64,000 nt of DNA, taken from NCBI RefSeq assembly GCF_963678635.1, contig NC_087062.1, positions 73,807,345-73,871,344 of the forward strand. The letters are read 5' to 3'. The notes below the pieces were generated by a model. The model did no database searches, was not told the origin of the DNA, and worked only from the letters and a program-made list of their open reading frames with translations. Each line of letters begins with the position of its first letter. The stretch's first letter is position 1. The translations under genes and the position numbers were made by a program. This DNA comes from Symsagittifera roscoffensis. Lineage: Eukaryota > Xenacoelomorpha > Acoela > Convolutidae. This document shows, piece by piece, positions 24,001-33,559 of the stretch.

Positions 24001-26477
24001 TGCTGACAAAATTATATCAAAGAAGCCTATTTAGTCCGACATTGTTCAAGGAGGGTATAATCTTCTAAAATTTGTATAAAATTATTTTAGTTTAAAAGCC
24101 AAAAATGGTCACTTTTACAATACAAATATCAATTTTTTTATATAAATTTTTTACTGTTTTGAACCATTTTTTGAAGTTTAATTTGTTTTGTCCGGATTAA
24201 CTGATTTTGTCCGGATAATTTAAACTTAAATAATATTTAAAATAGGAAAAATTACCAAAAAGTGTGAGAGATTTGTAAAGGAGGTAAGTTGACCATTTAA
24301 ATTTAGAATTCTGTCACATCTAAAAAAAATTCTAGAGTAAAAAAAACAAAGCGATAAAAGAACAGAAAATGAACCGACCGAAACAAGCGCGAATTCAAAA
24401 AAATCATAAATTCTGCAGACTGCCTTACACTAAGTGCAAACTTCTACATACAGGAAAAAAGTTGGTACACTTTACTTACTACTTGAAAACCAACACAACC
24501 CCACCACCCCGGTTCATTACAATGTCTTAAATATAGAAAAAAGATCAATTTTTGCTGCGCTAACAGAAAAGCCCGGAAAACGCTGAAAGCTGGGAAAGGG
24601 GATTGAAATCTCCAACATTGTTTACCATGTGGCCGCTAACTATTTCTACGCTGGTATAAATCTGTATTTCATGAACAACAGCCAACAGACACTTGAGAGC
24701 GTCAATGAACAAAGAAAACGAAATATTACTTTTCAAAACCTTTTGAAACCGGAATCAATATGCAATTTCCTCATCATCGGGACCTATAAAAAATCATCGG
24801 GGCCTATATAAGAGTCTGATCTACGTTCATCGACTCTTAAAAAGCCACTAAAAGTTTTGGGCGATCAAGTTATAAAACTTAGAATAACCTAGATCAATAG
24901 GTAACTTTTCCTTAATCCGCTGAGAAATCTTCCGGGATTAAAGTTCTAAAACTCAACTTTCTAAACTTAAATCCGGCCACGTTTTCGTGCTAATTGAACT
25001 TTCATTATTGGAAAACGTGATTTGCCTTCCTTTTAGCTAATAAATTTGATTTGAACTAAGAAAATCCAAAATCAAATCGCAATAAAAATCATAGTTAAGC
25101 GTGAAAAATGATAAAACTTTGTCCGAAAAAAAACAAAAAAACGCTCTAAAAAGTGTCTTCACTTTGCTTATTGACACTTCAAAAGCAGGTGACTCATAAA
25201 ACATTGACAAAAACAAAGGTGTCAAAACTGCAACAACCCATTGATTTGCAACAGTGGGAGATTATCCTCAGAAAAACCGATTCACAGAAGCAACGCTGCT
25301 TTTACTGATCGCTTGGGTCCCTACTTACTGTATGGCTATCCTGGTGAGGCTGTTTTCATTCATTTTGCCATAGCCGTTCAGGCCTCCGAACTCACCACCC
25401 TAGTGCTAAGATCTGTGCGCCTTACTCACAAAAAGTAAGTCTAAAAACTCTAAACAAATAAGACTTATTGCTGTATATGCATGTGCGTTCCTCTTCACTA
25501 CATGCACGAATTAACGTCTGACTTCCGATTGGATATGAATCAAAGTTTAAAGTTAAAGTTTCCTTAAGATACCACCTATGCTACTATAACACCCAAAAGT
25601 TCATTCAAAAACTAATTCATTATTTGTTACATTCTTTTGACTTTTCAGTAAAATCGACACCATATCAAGAAGACATGTTCAAGACGAAATATTATCTTAG
25701 TTTTAAAAGTTAGGAAAAAAAGCTCGCTTTAGAAAACTTGCCCATTTTTTTTTCAAACTCCAGCATAGAGGCGATACAACGCAAGCCTAGCATTGCAAGC
25801 TCGCGAAAAGTAATTCCGACAGAAATAACTAAGGCAAAAAAAGTTTGTTGGAAAAAATTGATTAAGAGAAAAACAGTCAAGCAACACAACCACGAGCATT
25901 GAATACGCTTTTAATTTTACCGAGTGGCCTTTTTTCGAACATAAAAGAAATTAATTAAGAAAAAAATCTAGAAAAAGAAACACCAGTATTAAATAAGTTT
26001 TATTATTTACCGAGCGGCCACTGAGCAGCTCATCAAAGAAACTCAATTCTAATTTTTGAAAAACACTTTCAGTCGGTAGGACCGGGGGCTAATTAATAAA
26101 AAAAAATCGCTTGCTTGAAATTCACATCTCAAAGAAGAAAGAGTCATGGCCATGCCGGATAAACCACGAACGCTTGAATAGATGTTTCAATTCACTTAGT
26201 TCCTGGCCCTTAAAAATATGTTCAAGGCAGGCATATTTCCAAACTTTGGAGGTTTCTCTTTCTTCACAACTTCCTCGTTCTTCTTACCCAGAGCTAAGTG
26301 ACTGCATCTAAACAACATCTCAGCACAACCCACGCCCCCATCCTTCCAGAATATTCTTTGCTTCTCCCTAAGAGGGTCTGTGTTGAAAATAAGGAAGCCG
26401 TTGGATGTGGCACAGACAAAACACCCTCCGTCTTGGTTGAACCGCAGGGACATGATTGAGCATGTATCCCCGCTCAT
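2647..26477 (-). CDS. WDR45B: WDR45B / WIPI3, PROPPIN-family autophagy protein (five exons)
   Basis: Five exons join to 1068 nt, a 355-aa protein: 26477-26288, 23542-23416, 7730-7625, 3883-3671 and 3078-2647. PROPPINs are seven-bladed beta-propellers that bind PI3P/PI(3,5)P2 on membranes during autophagy. Visible signatures are LRFNQDGGCFVCATSNGF, FNTDPLREK, GGVGCAEMLFRCSHLALVGGG, VRLRKDRIVVVLETLIKVY, NPHGLCAV and ATASEKGTLIRVFNTH. The lipid-binding F/LRRG motif appears as EFRRGTQ near residues 218-221. Sequence resembles WDR45B/WIPI3 more than WDR45/WIPI4, and length is close to the family's ~345-360 aa. I chose the ATG in SEVMSGDTC because no upstream in-frame ATG exists and family N-termini are similarly short. 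Intron 2 holds a 15-kb satellite. Intron 4 appears to use a GC donor. Exons 1-2 are duplicated twice further right. Confidence 0.88.
3671..3883 (-). CDS. WDR45B: WDR45B exon 4
   Basis: The acceptor is CATATGCAG|GTG. The exon reads VCAVEANPIIAYPGPKVGQ, then ICAHESSLCSIALSKKGDL and ATASEKGTLIRVFNTHYK. It ends at AAG followed by GCAAAA. The only join that preserves alignment to exon 5 uses that GC as donor; no GT lies at the needed place. Confidence 0.85.
4395..4700 (+). repeat. Dispersed ~250-bp repeat, copy in intron 3
   Basis: The copy has the landmarks cgctgggaaatc, gtgacctttacac, ccttttaacaaa and cctagataagcgtctgaactacg in order. The same order recurs at 23150-23370, 39560-39790 and 55615-55850, with more distant relatives at 1-170, 4840-5040, 24900-25100 and 57115-57300. 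Confidence 0.6.
6852..6930 (-). repeat. tRNA-like / SINE-head-like Pol III box pair
   Basis: On minus, 6918-6908 (TACCGTAGAGG) fits an A box with one mismatch. The segment 6878-6868 (GGGTTCGAATC) fits a B box, about 29 bases downstream. The T-arm pairs poorly and no acceptor stem is found, so this is more likely a tRNA-derived SINE head or pseudo-tRNA than a working tRNA. Confidence 0.35.
7625..7730 (-). CDS. WDR45B: WDR45B exon 3
   Basis: A 106-bp exon with acceptor TTCTACAG|G and donor GCT|GTAAGT. It encodes IVVVLETLIKVYTFDLNP followed by LEQERFESCLNPHGLCA, matching the second to third blades of WDR45B. Confidence 0.87.
11312..16900 (+). repeat. Higher-order repeat block: 6- and 8-monomer units
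   Basis: The distinctive junction gaataaaaacttagcattt occurs at 11312, 12644, 14422 and 15760. The spacings are 1332, 1778 and 1338 bp, about 6, 8 and 6 monomers. Long stretches between these points are near-identical, indicating recent amplification of multimers. Confidence 0.85.
17000..22480 (+). repeat. Higher-order repeat block: 893-bp (4-monomer) units
   Basis: The sequence cgcagtaaatcggtcgaacc at 17228 and 18121 is spaced 893 bp. The sequence gtgttccgttcacacc at 20684, 21577 and 22470 is spaced 893 bp twice. A 5-monomer step (about 1117 bp) separates the related 18634 and 19751 sites. Confidence 0.85.
23150..23370 (+). repeat. Dispersed ~250-bp repeat beside WDR45B exon 2
   Basis: The copy runs from cgctgggaaatccgattttc to cctatataagagtctaaac (at 23344). 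It ends about 46 bp from exon 2 (23416). It was carried along with the exon into copies B (39560-39790) and C (55615-55850). Confidence 0.65.
23416..23542 (-). CDS. WDR45B: WDR45B exon 2
   Basis: A 127-bp exon with acceptor TTTTTTAG|TG and donor CAG|GTAAGT. It encodes VGGGVPARYPVNKVVIWNG followed by ATQSELFEMQFESLVKNVRL and RKDR, with split codons at both ends that fit exons 1 and 3. Confidence 0.88.
23543..26287 (-). other. WDR45B intron 1 (2.7 kb): repeats, no confirmed gene
   Basis: Two similar ~250-bp segments lie at about 23700-23940 and 23970-24210, with shared motifs gcatcgattgctgacaaaa, caaggagggtataatcttc and gaagtttaatttgtttt. A dispersed-repeat relative lies at 24900-25100. A plus-strand open stretch at about 25290-25435 reads DRLGPYLLYGYPGEAVFIHF and ends before GTAAGT. 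I do not recognise it. Its truncated copy lies at about 57490-57607. Confidence 0.6.
26288..26477 (-). CDS. WDR45B: WDR45B exon 1 (start codon)
   Basis: The ATG at 26477-26475 (MSGDTCSIMSLRFNQDGG) begins the protein. The exon ends LALG at CTGG|GTAAGA. The frame is open upstream of the ATG without another Met. That part may be 5' UTR, or coding if a further upstream exon supplies a start. Confidence 0.85.
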
Positions 26478-26611
26478 CACTTCTGAAAGGTCAACTTGAT
26501 TTGTCGCAGCTTTTGAATCAGCTTCCAATTGCAGTTGGTATTCAATTTTTAAGAAATCAATCAAATAAATTAAAGTAATCAAAAGCTGTCATAAATGTTT
26601 GGCAAAATCAA
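26478..26611 (-). promoter_or_regulatory. RSRC1-WDR45B intercistronic gap (about 134 bp)
   Basis: The gap between the RSRC1 stop (26614-26612) and the WDR45B ATG is too short for a conventional 3' UTR plus promoter. No AATAAA is seen on minus. A 3' splice-site-like sequence, AACATTTATGACAG, ends at 26586. The arrangement fits a shared transcript or trans-splice acceptor, but this is inference from spacing. Confidence 0.35.
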
Positions 26612-27660
26612 TTAATTAATCTTATCTTCGTCAAGCACAGGTTTTCTCAAAGCAAAAAATTGTTTTCTATATACGGCCAATCTTTTTAACCAATTGCTCA
26701 ATTTTTCGTCTTCGTCAATAAAAAACTTGTCGTTGAAAATTGATAATTCGGGCATATCTTTCTTCTGTCGATACCTATTAGAACTCATGGCCGCCAAAGT
26801 GGGATTAAGCGCTGATAACTCTTGTGTCGAGTTCTTGGCATTCTGCTTCTTGGTGTTTGCATTTCTGTTTGCCGTTGACTTGAATTGTCTCTGTTTAAAT
26901 GCGTCTGAATTTAATTCATTCATAACGGCTGTTGACGGTTTTACTTCTTTTACTTCCGTTTCTGAATCCGAGCTTTCTCTTTTTTCTTTCTTCTTCATGA
27001 TAGAAATAACGTCCTGTTTCAATTTTTCAGAGGCTGATATCTTCGGACTGCTTACTCGATTATGCGTCTTTGAAGCTGATTTTTTGGGTGCTCTGTCAAA
27101 AAAAAACAGCGCATAGCTAAGCTGTTGTTTTTTCACTTAGCTATATTGTTAAACTCTAAAAGAATATGCCAACTTAGAATGTATCAGATGACCAAAAACC
27201 CTTTGCAAAAAATGTTGCGAGCAGGGAGTATTTCATTCCTCATTTTGACGACATTCTTTCCATAAATCAAAACAGAGTGTTCTTTAATGACCAAATTTAG
27301 TTTTCAATGAGACTATTAATTGCTTAAAAAAAAATAGCATCACTTCAAGTTTCAATATTTCGTCCATCAAAGTGGATGAATTGAATAAGCTTGGGATATT
27401 TTTCAGCCATTAAAACAACATACGTACCTGGAGCGTGATGAGCGATTTTCTTCGCTCGATCGACTAGAGCTTCGTTTTGGTTTCCGATTGCTACTTTTTC
27501 TGTCCCTTTTAGAGCTTCGGTATGACTCATGTTTGCTAGTTCTGCTACGGCTGCGAGACCTTCCTCTGCGGGATTTGTAACTTCTTGCATGTTTCTTTCG
27601 ATTTCGCTCGCGGGATTTTGAACGACTTCTGCCGCTTGATGACGACCTACCACGCCCCAT
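26612..27660 (-). CDS. RSRC1: RSRC1 / SRrp53-like Arg/Ser-rich splicing protein
   Basis: Two exons join to 714 nt, 237 aa. Exon 1 is 27660-27428, ending TCCAG|GTACGT. Exon 2 is 27092-26612, after acceptor TTTGACAG. The intron is 335 bp. Exon 1 is an RS domain (RSRSKSRERNRKKHARSY, RRGRSRSRSRTSKHESYRSS), expected to mediate contacts with SR proteins and nuclear speckle location. Exon 2 has the RSRC1 C-terminal signatures: NSDAFKQRQFKSTANRN (compare DSFVQQTFRSS in vertebrates) and LSIFNDKFFIDEDEKLSNWL, KRLAVYRKQFF. RSRC1 acts in 3' splice-site selection during pre-mRNA splicing. A TTTTCAG lies 20 bases before the ATG, suggesting a 5' UTR intron or trans-splice site. Shorter than the ~334-aa human protein, mostly in the RS region. 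Two more copies lie to the right. Confidence 0.8.
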
Positions 27661-27680
27661 TTATTAACTCCCGTTTTTTT

Positions 27681-27690
27681 CTGAAAATTA
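27681..27690 (-). promoter_or_regulatory. 3' splice-site-like sequence just upstream of RSRC1 ATG
   Basis: On minus, TAATTTTCAG ends at 27681, leaving 20 bases before the ATG. The same sequence is kept in copies B and C. It could close a 5' UTR intron or accept a spliced leader. Confidence 0.35.
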
Positions 27691-28035
27691 TAATAAACAA
27701 AAGCTCAAAGTCTGAAATTAAAAGTATATCAGAGACTAATGAACAAATCCAATGTAAACAAAGTCATTTGTCGTTAGAAACCAAGATTGACCATAAACTC
27801 TAAGGTCTTAACTCTTAAAAAAAACTAACATAATAATTGCAATCTAAAGATGAATCAAAATAGCAAGTGTAAGTCGAATTCACAATTACAAGTAAGAAAA
27901 AATGAACACTTTAATTGCAAAATGATAATTAATATTATTAAGCAAGTTAAAGTCACACAACTTTTCATGGTTTTATATTTATTACAATATAATAAAATAA
28001 TGATTAGAATTTCAACATCAAATAAATTTAAATGA

Positions 28036-29015
28036 CATTCAGAACCCCGTGATGTCTACCCCCGGTGAGCTAACGAGCTCTGTTGATCTGGCTACCCCTT
28101 TGATTATTCTCACACGAACAGCAATCATCGTTAACGGTGGACACACGCCATGAGCAGGCGAAACAGAAGCATGTTATATGAAAAAGAAGCAAGAACGTTC
28201 AGAAGAACATCTTCAGAACATTTAATCGGTTTCCACTAGTTCCGAGAACGATTGTTGTAGTTAACAGCCAAGAAAGGAGCTTCCAATTGGCTGAATACCC
28301 TTCCGATTGAAGAAAAGGGATACACACTCTACAAAGGTGACTTTCGTGATGCGTTGGCAATGTGCTACTGCCTACCTGTCAAGAAACTGCCGACCAATTG
28401 CGTTTGTGGCCACTCCTTCAATGTTGAGCACGCCATGATTTGTAAAACCGGAGGTTTTGTTGCGCAGCGACGTGACGGGACTAGAAATTTTTTAGCCCAT
28501 ACCCTGGATTCTGTTTGCCGAGGTGTTGGCATTGAGCCTCATTTGCAGCCTCTCAGCGGTGAAATTCTCCAACCGGGTACTGCGAACTCAACTGACGAAG
28601 CGCCATCATCTGCGCTAATTTCTGGGCAAGAAGCGTTAAGACTTATTTAGACGTCCGTGTTTTTCATCCCAACGCAACCAAGTTATATTGGAAAATCATT
28701 CAAATCGTTATATGTTCGTTATATTCTTCAATCGTTATATGTTCACCATGAGAACGAAAAGAGGAGTGCATATAATGACAGAATTAATAACGCTGAACGT
28801 GGAACATTCACGCCCCTCAACAACTGGTGGCATGGGGAAAGAAGCCTCAAAGTTCGTGAAAAGGCTCGATCAGAAGATATCCGAGAAAAGTATTACTCCC
28901 TATTCCGATGCCATTAGTGGAAACCGGCTGAAGATGTCTTTCTCGCTCCTACGATCAGCTATCACAGGGTTGAGGGGATCCCGGAAGTGGAGAACAGACA
29001 ACAACCAAGGCTAAA
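28036..29015 (+). mobile_element. Decayed transposon ORF with CVCG...EPHLQPLSGE signature, copy A
   Basis: From about 28270 the frame reads KGDFRDALAMCYCLPVKKL, then the Cys/His cluster NCVCGHSFNVEHAMICKTGG, RRDGTRNFLAHTLDSVCRG and IEPHLQPLSGEIL. It then shifts frame at about 28600 (YLDVRVFHPNAT), again at about 28670 (YIGKSF, HHENEKRSAYNDRINNAERG) and once more at about 28790 (TTGGMGKEASKFVKRLDQK, LLRSAITGLRG). This domain order is common in repetitive ORFs of cnidarians, sponges and other invertebrates, often C-terminal to a reverse transcriptase. With several frameshifts it is not functional. A 27-bp insertion near 28700 is shared with copy B only. Confidence 0.75.
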
Positions 29016-29559
29016 ACTTCCCTCACTTTGATGTTATATTGTTTTTCTTTTGTGAATTTACTTTGTATTTTGGAACTAAATTTAAACTGTTTCCATTTGG
29101 TTTTCCATAGGTTGCCATAGAAGCTTCTTCACAAAAAATAGCCAGAAAATATTCCTACAAATTAAATTTCATAGTCTTGTAAGTTAAACTGCTGCTGTTT
29201 ATGTTTGAATTTGCATTTTGATATCGGTTCCAAATAAGAATTAATTTTGTGAAAAAAAAAACAATTTTCGATATAATGACTGCTGAATCTTGCTTCGAAA
29301 TTGCAGTTTGTAAGTTCTTTTTGTTCTCATCGATTAGGTTGTTCACGTACTTAATTTTTGTGAATGCCGGTATTTAATTATGTTTGATTTTCCATAGATG
29401 GCAAATTTTTTTCCAATCGAGAAACAAGGAAATGTGACATTCGACCAGAATGTCTCAAAAGGCAAGTTCGATTTCGAATTTTCTATGTGGCAGTTGAGCG
29501 AGAAAAATGTTGGTTTTAACACATTAAGATTGAGTTTCAATATTACGAGGCCAAACTGT

Positions 29560-30290
29560 GCACTGGATAGGAGCACAATTTTGTATCTGTATGTTTCTGG
29601 ATTCCAGAGACAAGTCTTTAAACATGTGAAAATTTTGTCGGAACGATCAAAAGAAAGTAAAGAACAAAAGAACAACAAAGGGAGGGTCCTTGTTGCGGAA
29701 ACCGCTTACAATGCACAAAATGCACAGTTTGGCCTCGTAATGAAAGAAGGTTTTGTGAAGTACAGAGACAAGTTCTAATAGGATTTTTTGCAATAGCTGT
29801 ACAGCATTTTTGATGTCATTATCGTCACAAAATAGAAGTGTGTCATCTGCATATTTTACCAATTTGCAAGATTCAGTTAAAGTTTTGTTCAAGTCATTTA
29901 TGTATAGGTTGGAAAATAAGGGTCCTAAAATTGTACCTTGAGGTACGCCCTGGTGAAGTAAGATCTAATTGGATTCAGAAATTTTTACTACATTTTTCTG
30001 TTGTCTGTTTTTATAAAGCTATGAATCATCTAAATTGCAGACTCCGAGAATCCCAAAACATCCAGTTTAGTCTTTAAATGTTCGTGGTTGATAGAATCGA
30101 AAATTTTTGATAGATCTAATAAAAATACGGCAACATATATGTTTTTATCTATTGATTTGCGGAAAAACTCAGTGCAATAAAGGATTGCGTCCATTGTTGA
30201 AAATGCGGCTCTAAAGACAAACTTGGAAGATAGGCTGGAAGATCAGACAATCCGGTTGGTTTATTTGCGTTTAAGTTTGTTAATTCGTGT
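29560..30290 (-). mobile_element. Non-LTR reverse transcriptase remnant, copy 1 (YADD kept)
   Basis: The minus strand reads GVPQGTILGPLF (near 29930) and CKLVKYADDTLLFCDDND, with the catalytic YADD at 29853-29842. This is the palm of a CR1/Jockey-like non-LTR reverse transcriptase. A deletion of about 130 bp near 30205 removes most of the finger region that copy 2 has, and the reading frame is interrupted. No endonuclease domain is seen. Confidence 0.72.
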
Positions 30291-30814
30291 TTACCTCCAC
30301 TTTCAGTTACAAACCGGAAACAAAACTTTTGTTTACGTTACTTTTTGATCCTTGTGTTTTTGAATGTTGGATCAACTACGTTTTTTTTCTCAAAAAAACA
30401 TCCGAGTCTAGAAAGCTTTTTGAAGCTGTTTGTTATTGTTTCAACAAATTTATTTTTAGTGGTGAGATTTGGTTCGCTAATTTTTTTGAGTTTTTTTTGT
30501 TCATTTACTAAAAACACAAACTAAACTTGGGATAAATTCAATGGAGTTTAATTTTTGTTAGATTTTTTTTGTCTCAACTGAAAAATTCAGAATGCAAGTG
30601 GAAAATCATTGTGTTCATTGGAGATTCAAGAGGTTGCTAAAGCTTATGCAAAATAAGTGAAGCAAGCACCATTTGATTTGGGGCAGGAAAAAGCTATAAA
30701 TTTTCTAGAAAAAAGGTTTCTCTTAGGATTACCTGTCAATGAAGGGTTTGTTTTTTGAAAAAACAATACCGAACCTAAGTACTAGAAACTTAACAGTCAG
30801 ACAATTTCAACATA

Positions 30815-31110
30815 ATGAATAAAACTGACTTGATGGTGTTAAATTCTCAGAAAGAAACTAACAAAAAACTGTTGAATCTGAAAAATGTAACGACATGAGC
30901 GAACATCTTTACAATAAATTAAGGTGAACAGATAGTCAACCGATTCTGATCTACGGTTTAGCAAAACTACACAAGAAAACAAACTACAGCGCCCGGTCTT
31001 TTCTCTAACTGGAAGTTCAAATGACAACTTGAACGAAACATTAGGAGTGAACTTAGAATCGAAAGTAGTAGATGTTTCAGCTGATCAAAGGGGGGTGCAG
31101 GGCAGACCCC
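30815..31110 (+). mobile_element. Penelope-like reverse transcriptase fragment, copy 1
   Basis: Plus-strand frames read NKTDLMVLNSQKETNKKLLN, then DSQPILIYGLAKLHKKTNY, and after a frame shift RPVFSLTGSSNDNLNETLG. The order 'YGLPKxHK...RPI/VxSxxGS' is the RT2-RT3 region typical of Penelope-like and related elements. It is short, frameshifted and stop-containing. Confidence 0.5.
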
Positions 31111-31285
31111 AAGATTTAACATACGTTACATTGTTCCGGATCGCCACGCTTTGTTATAGCATACAAGAGTCAACAAAAGTAATAGTTGTTGGAGCTGATC
31201 AGTGGATGAGGATGCTAGGCGGACCCCATGTATTAACATATGTTGGGTATTTCGGATCCGCCATGCTAAGTATTAACATAGAAAA
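31077..31285 (+). repeat. Imperfect tandem pair (~117-bp step) in a 94-codon open frame, copy 1
   Basis: Two similar units start at gctgatcaaaggggggtgca and gctgatcagtggatgagga, both with agaccc/ggaccc, ttaacatacgtt/ttaacatatgtt and cggatcgcc/cggatccgcc. In translation the units are ADQRGVQGRPQDLTYV and ADQWMRMLGGPHVLTYV. The same pair occurs at about 35222, 47133 and 51278. No function is recognised. Confidence 0.5.
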
Positions 31286-31319
31286 ATCTTCAAGAAATTA
31301 TCAAAGGAAATAGATTTCC

Positions 31320-32490
31320 TAAAATTTTTGGGTTGTGTAGTGATAAGAGAATGGTAAAACAAATTGGTGTTTTTTTGTGGTTTTTGTGTAAAAACGTCTA
31401 ATTTTTTCGCAAAAACCTCGGCGCACGTTAACTTATAGGTAAATGTCATTGGTGCATTAAGTGTGAAACGTAGAATGAAAGTGTTTCATTTAGTTGTTTT
31501 TTGTTGCATTGTAAGTCAATGGTAAGATTTTTTTGCACAAAAAACTGACTTTTTTTTGCAAAAACTTATTAAAAAACCATTAAAAATTTAAAAACACGAT
31601 CAGATTTAATACCATTGGAGCAAAAACTGTTTGATTAGATAATTTTACTCTTTAGCACAGTTTACTCTTTATTTTGCTGGAAATGCAGCTGAAACTTTCA
31701 AGTACTGATAAAATTGTCAAGAGTCATAATTTGAAGACTGGTACGTTCAATTCGTTCAAATTAGAATCAGCATCTGTCTAAATATATTTTTTTGCTCAAT
31801 GTCTACTTCATTAATTTTCTGTCACAGAGGTTGTCTTCTTTGTGACCCACAACAGTGCAAATAATATAATTTAGCATCAATTTTGAATTTTTTTGAAAGA
31901 TAAACCAAAGCTCGATTGAATTTAAATTAGGAAAATTAAACTCCTAACTCCCAGGTCAACAAATGATTTCTATGAGTGCTCAATTCTCTGCTTATTTACC
32001 ATAAACACAAAATTTATCCAAGTGTCTTATCACAATTACCTCTTGTATTCATAAATGAAGCAAATTTGGAGGAGTTTTCTAAGTCAAATTTCAAAAGAAG
32101 TATCTGTTTCTGAAATACATACGAATGGCAGGTGTGCAAACTTTTCTAATAACTTGTTGAATTTATTTGACTGATTCAATTGTTCTAGTACTCAATGAGT
32201 CCTAATTGATTTTAAAGTTGCTTCGACAACGGAGATATATAGTAATTTATATTTGACATTTCAAGTGATTAAATAGCTTGAATGGAGAATTGTGAATAAT
32301 GTTTTATCTATACTCCTCTATCAGAACTGTTTTTGCATGAATACCAAGAAGATTGTAAAAATTTATCAAAAACGAGTCCAACTTGGAAACTTTAAGTTTC
32401 CCATATTTTTACTTAACTCATTAAAAGATAGAAACAAAGTGCACAATGATAATTTTTCGATGTCACTATTTTTTGACGTTTGACACAGCC
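31320..32490. other. Non-coding repeat-unit spacer
   Basis: AT-rich sequence with no recognisable gene. It is retained in full at 47376-48546, and with about 400 bp deleted at 35465-36365 and 51520-52430. Confidence 0.5.
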
Positions 32491-32496
32491 TCCCCA

Positions 32497-33450
32497 TGTT
32501 GCAAGGGTCAGGGACACTATCTCTTGTGCTTTCATGCCTCATTCAGGAGGCAATTCGGTTCGCTTAAGATATGAGACTACAAAATCGTGTTACAGCTTAA
32601 AAGCCACTGCCAAACCCCACTCTAGAAATACAAAACGTCCGTGTGGCAGGTCTCTAATTACCTACAACACGCGACCGCCATAAAAAAAAACAGGGTTCGA
32701 AGCTCAAGTATACCATTAGTTTTTATTGGACAGTGGATCTTTGATCCATTTCAGATGGATCAACCTAGAACTCAGTCTAGATGGATCAACCTGAAAAATA
32801 AAATAAGTACTCACAAAGTGACGCGACTCTAGAACCAGGTAAAAAGTATAAAAGCAACAACTCTAGTAAGTTTTTATAATCAGTAATTTTAAATCAAGAA
32901 GTTTAGTTTTCTCAACCATTGGGCAGCTTCACTCGTCTGCCTGCCCAACCAAGGTTTTCTCTCGCCCAATGATGATGCTCCCGTAGGACTTCGCGTTGCC
33001 GTCTATCAGGAAGAAGACAACTCTAATCGAATTGTCGATTGCAGTAAGATTGCGAACAGCAATTTTACCCTATTCTGATTTTTATCAATTTTCCCGCAAT
33101 TCTGATCTTTTTTCCTCTGATAAAATTAACTTCTGATTTTCAGTTGTCGCGAGAAACTTGTCATGACATGGTCGATTCGATCTTTTCAAAAATTACTTTT
33201 TCCATAAATTCAAGGGTAAACTTCCAACTCAAAGTCCAATTTCCAAATATGACCGACTGGCACACTTTTTTTTAAAATATAATTTTAATTTCTCCCAGAG
33301 AGGTTAGAAATTGATATAGAATTATCCCCAATGCTTTAATTTCTGGCTTTTCTTCTTTTGTTAGCATCTAATACTATACTGAATTTTGAGTTGGGGTTTC
33401 TGCCTTGATTTTTTTGCTAAATTTTATCAACTTAGTTTTTTTGTGTTGAG
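32497..33450 (+). repeat. ~950-bp dispersed segment, copy 1
   Basis: The segment begins caagggtcagggacactatc and ends near tttgtgttgagtttcaatat. Other copies are at about 44649-45597, 48558-49510 and 62349-62840 (truncated). It contains the B-box-like gggttcgaagctc at about 32694 and an open stretch near 32960-33050 reading NQGFLSPNDDAPVGLRVAVY then QEEDNSNRIVDCS. That stretch looks coding-like, but I cannot identify it. Confidence 0.6.
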
Positions 33451-33559
33451 TTTCAATATTACTGGATAGGAGCACAATTTTGTATCTGTATGTTTCTGGA
33501 TTCCAGAGACAAGTCTTTAAACATGTGAAAATTTTGTCGGAACGATCAAAAGAAAGTAA

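Larger units (their letters stand above)
26053..29527. repeat. Segmental duplication: WDR45B exon 1 + RSRC1 + transposon ORF, copy A
   Basis: This stretch recurs at 40027-43499 with a nearly constant shift of about 13,972 bp and only scattered base changes. A rearranged version is at about 57619-61190. It starts at ttttgaaaaacactttcagt and ends in ttttaacacattaa. Confidence 0.9.

Noticed and set aside
26478-26582. Extended WDR45B N-terminus starting MITLIYLIDFLK
   Set aside because: The apparent first codon is TTG, not ATG. The first real ATG in frame is at 26477.
26694-27116. 140-codon plus-strand frame, repeated in copies B and C
   Set aside because: It is antisense to RSRC1 exon 2. Its Phe/Ser/Leu-rich content is the mirror of a Lys/Glu-rich coding strand.
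27345-27653. 102-codon minus-strand frame (MVGRHQAAEVVQNP...), also in copies B and C
   Set aside because: It is the alternate frame of the RSRC1 RS exon. The RS frame joins perfectly to exon 2 and matches RSRC1, while this one has no partner.
28270-29015. Intact transposase or host gene
   Set aside because: Several frameshifts interrupt the conserved domain order in every copy.
29398-29778. 126-codon plus-strand frame across 29530
   Set aside because: It crosses a duplication breakpoint and runs antisense to the RT remnant. It is a chance fusion.
30839-31027. 62-codon minus-strand frame MSFELPVREKTGRC, present four times
   Set aside because: It is antisense to the Penelope-like RT fragment. 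It repeats only because the block repeats.
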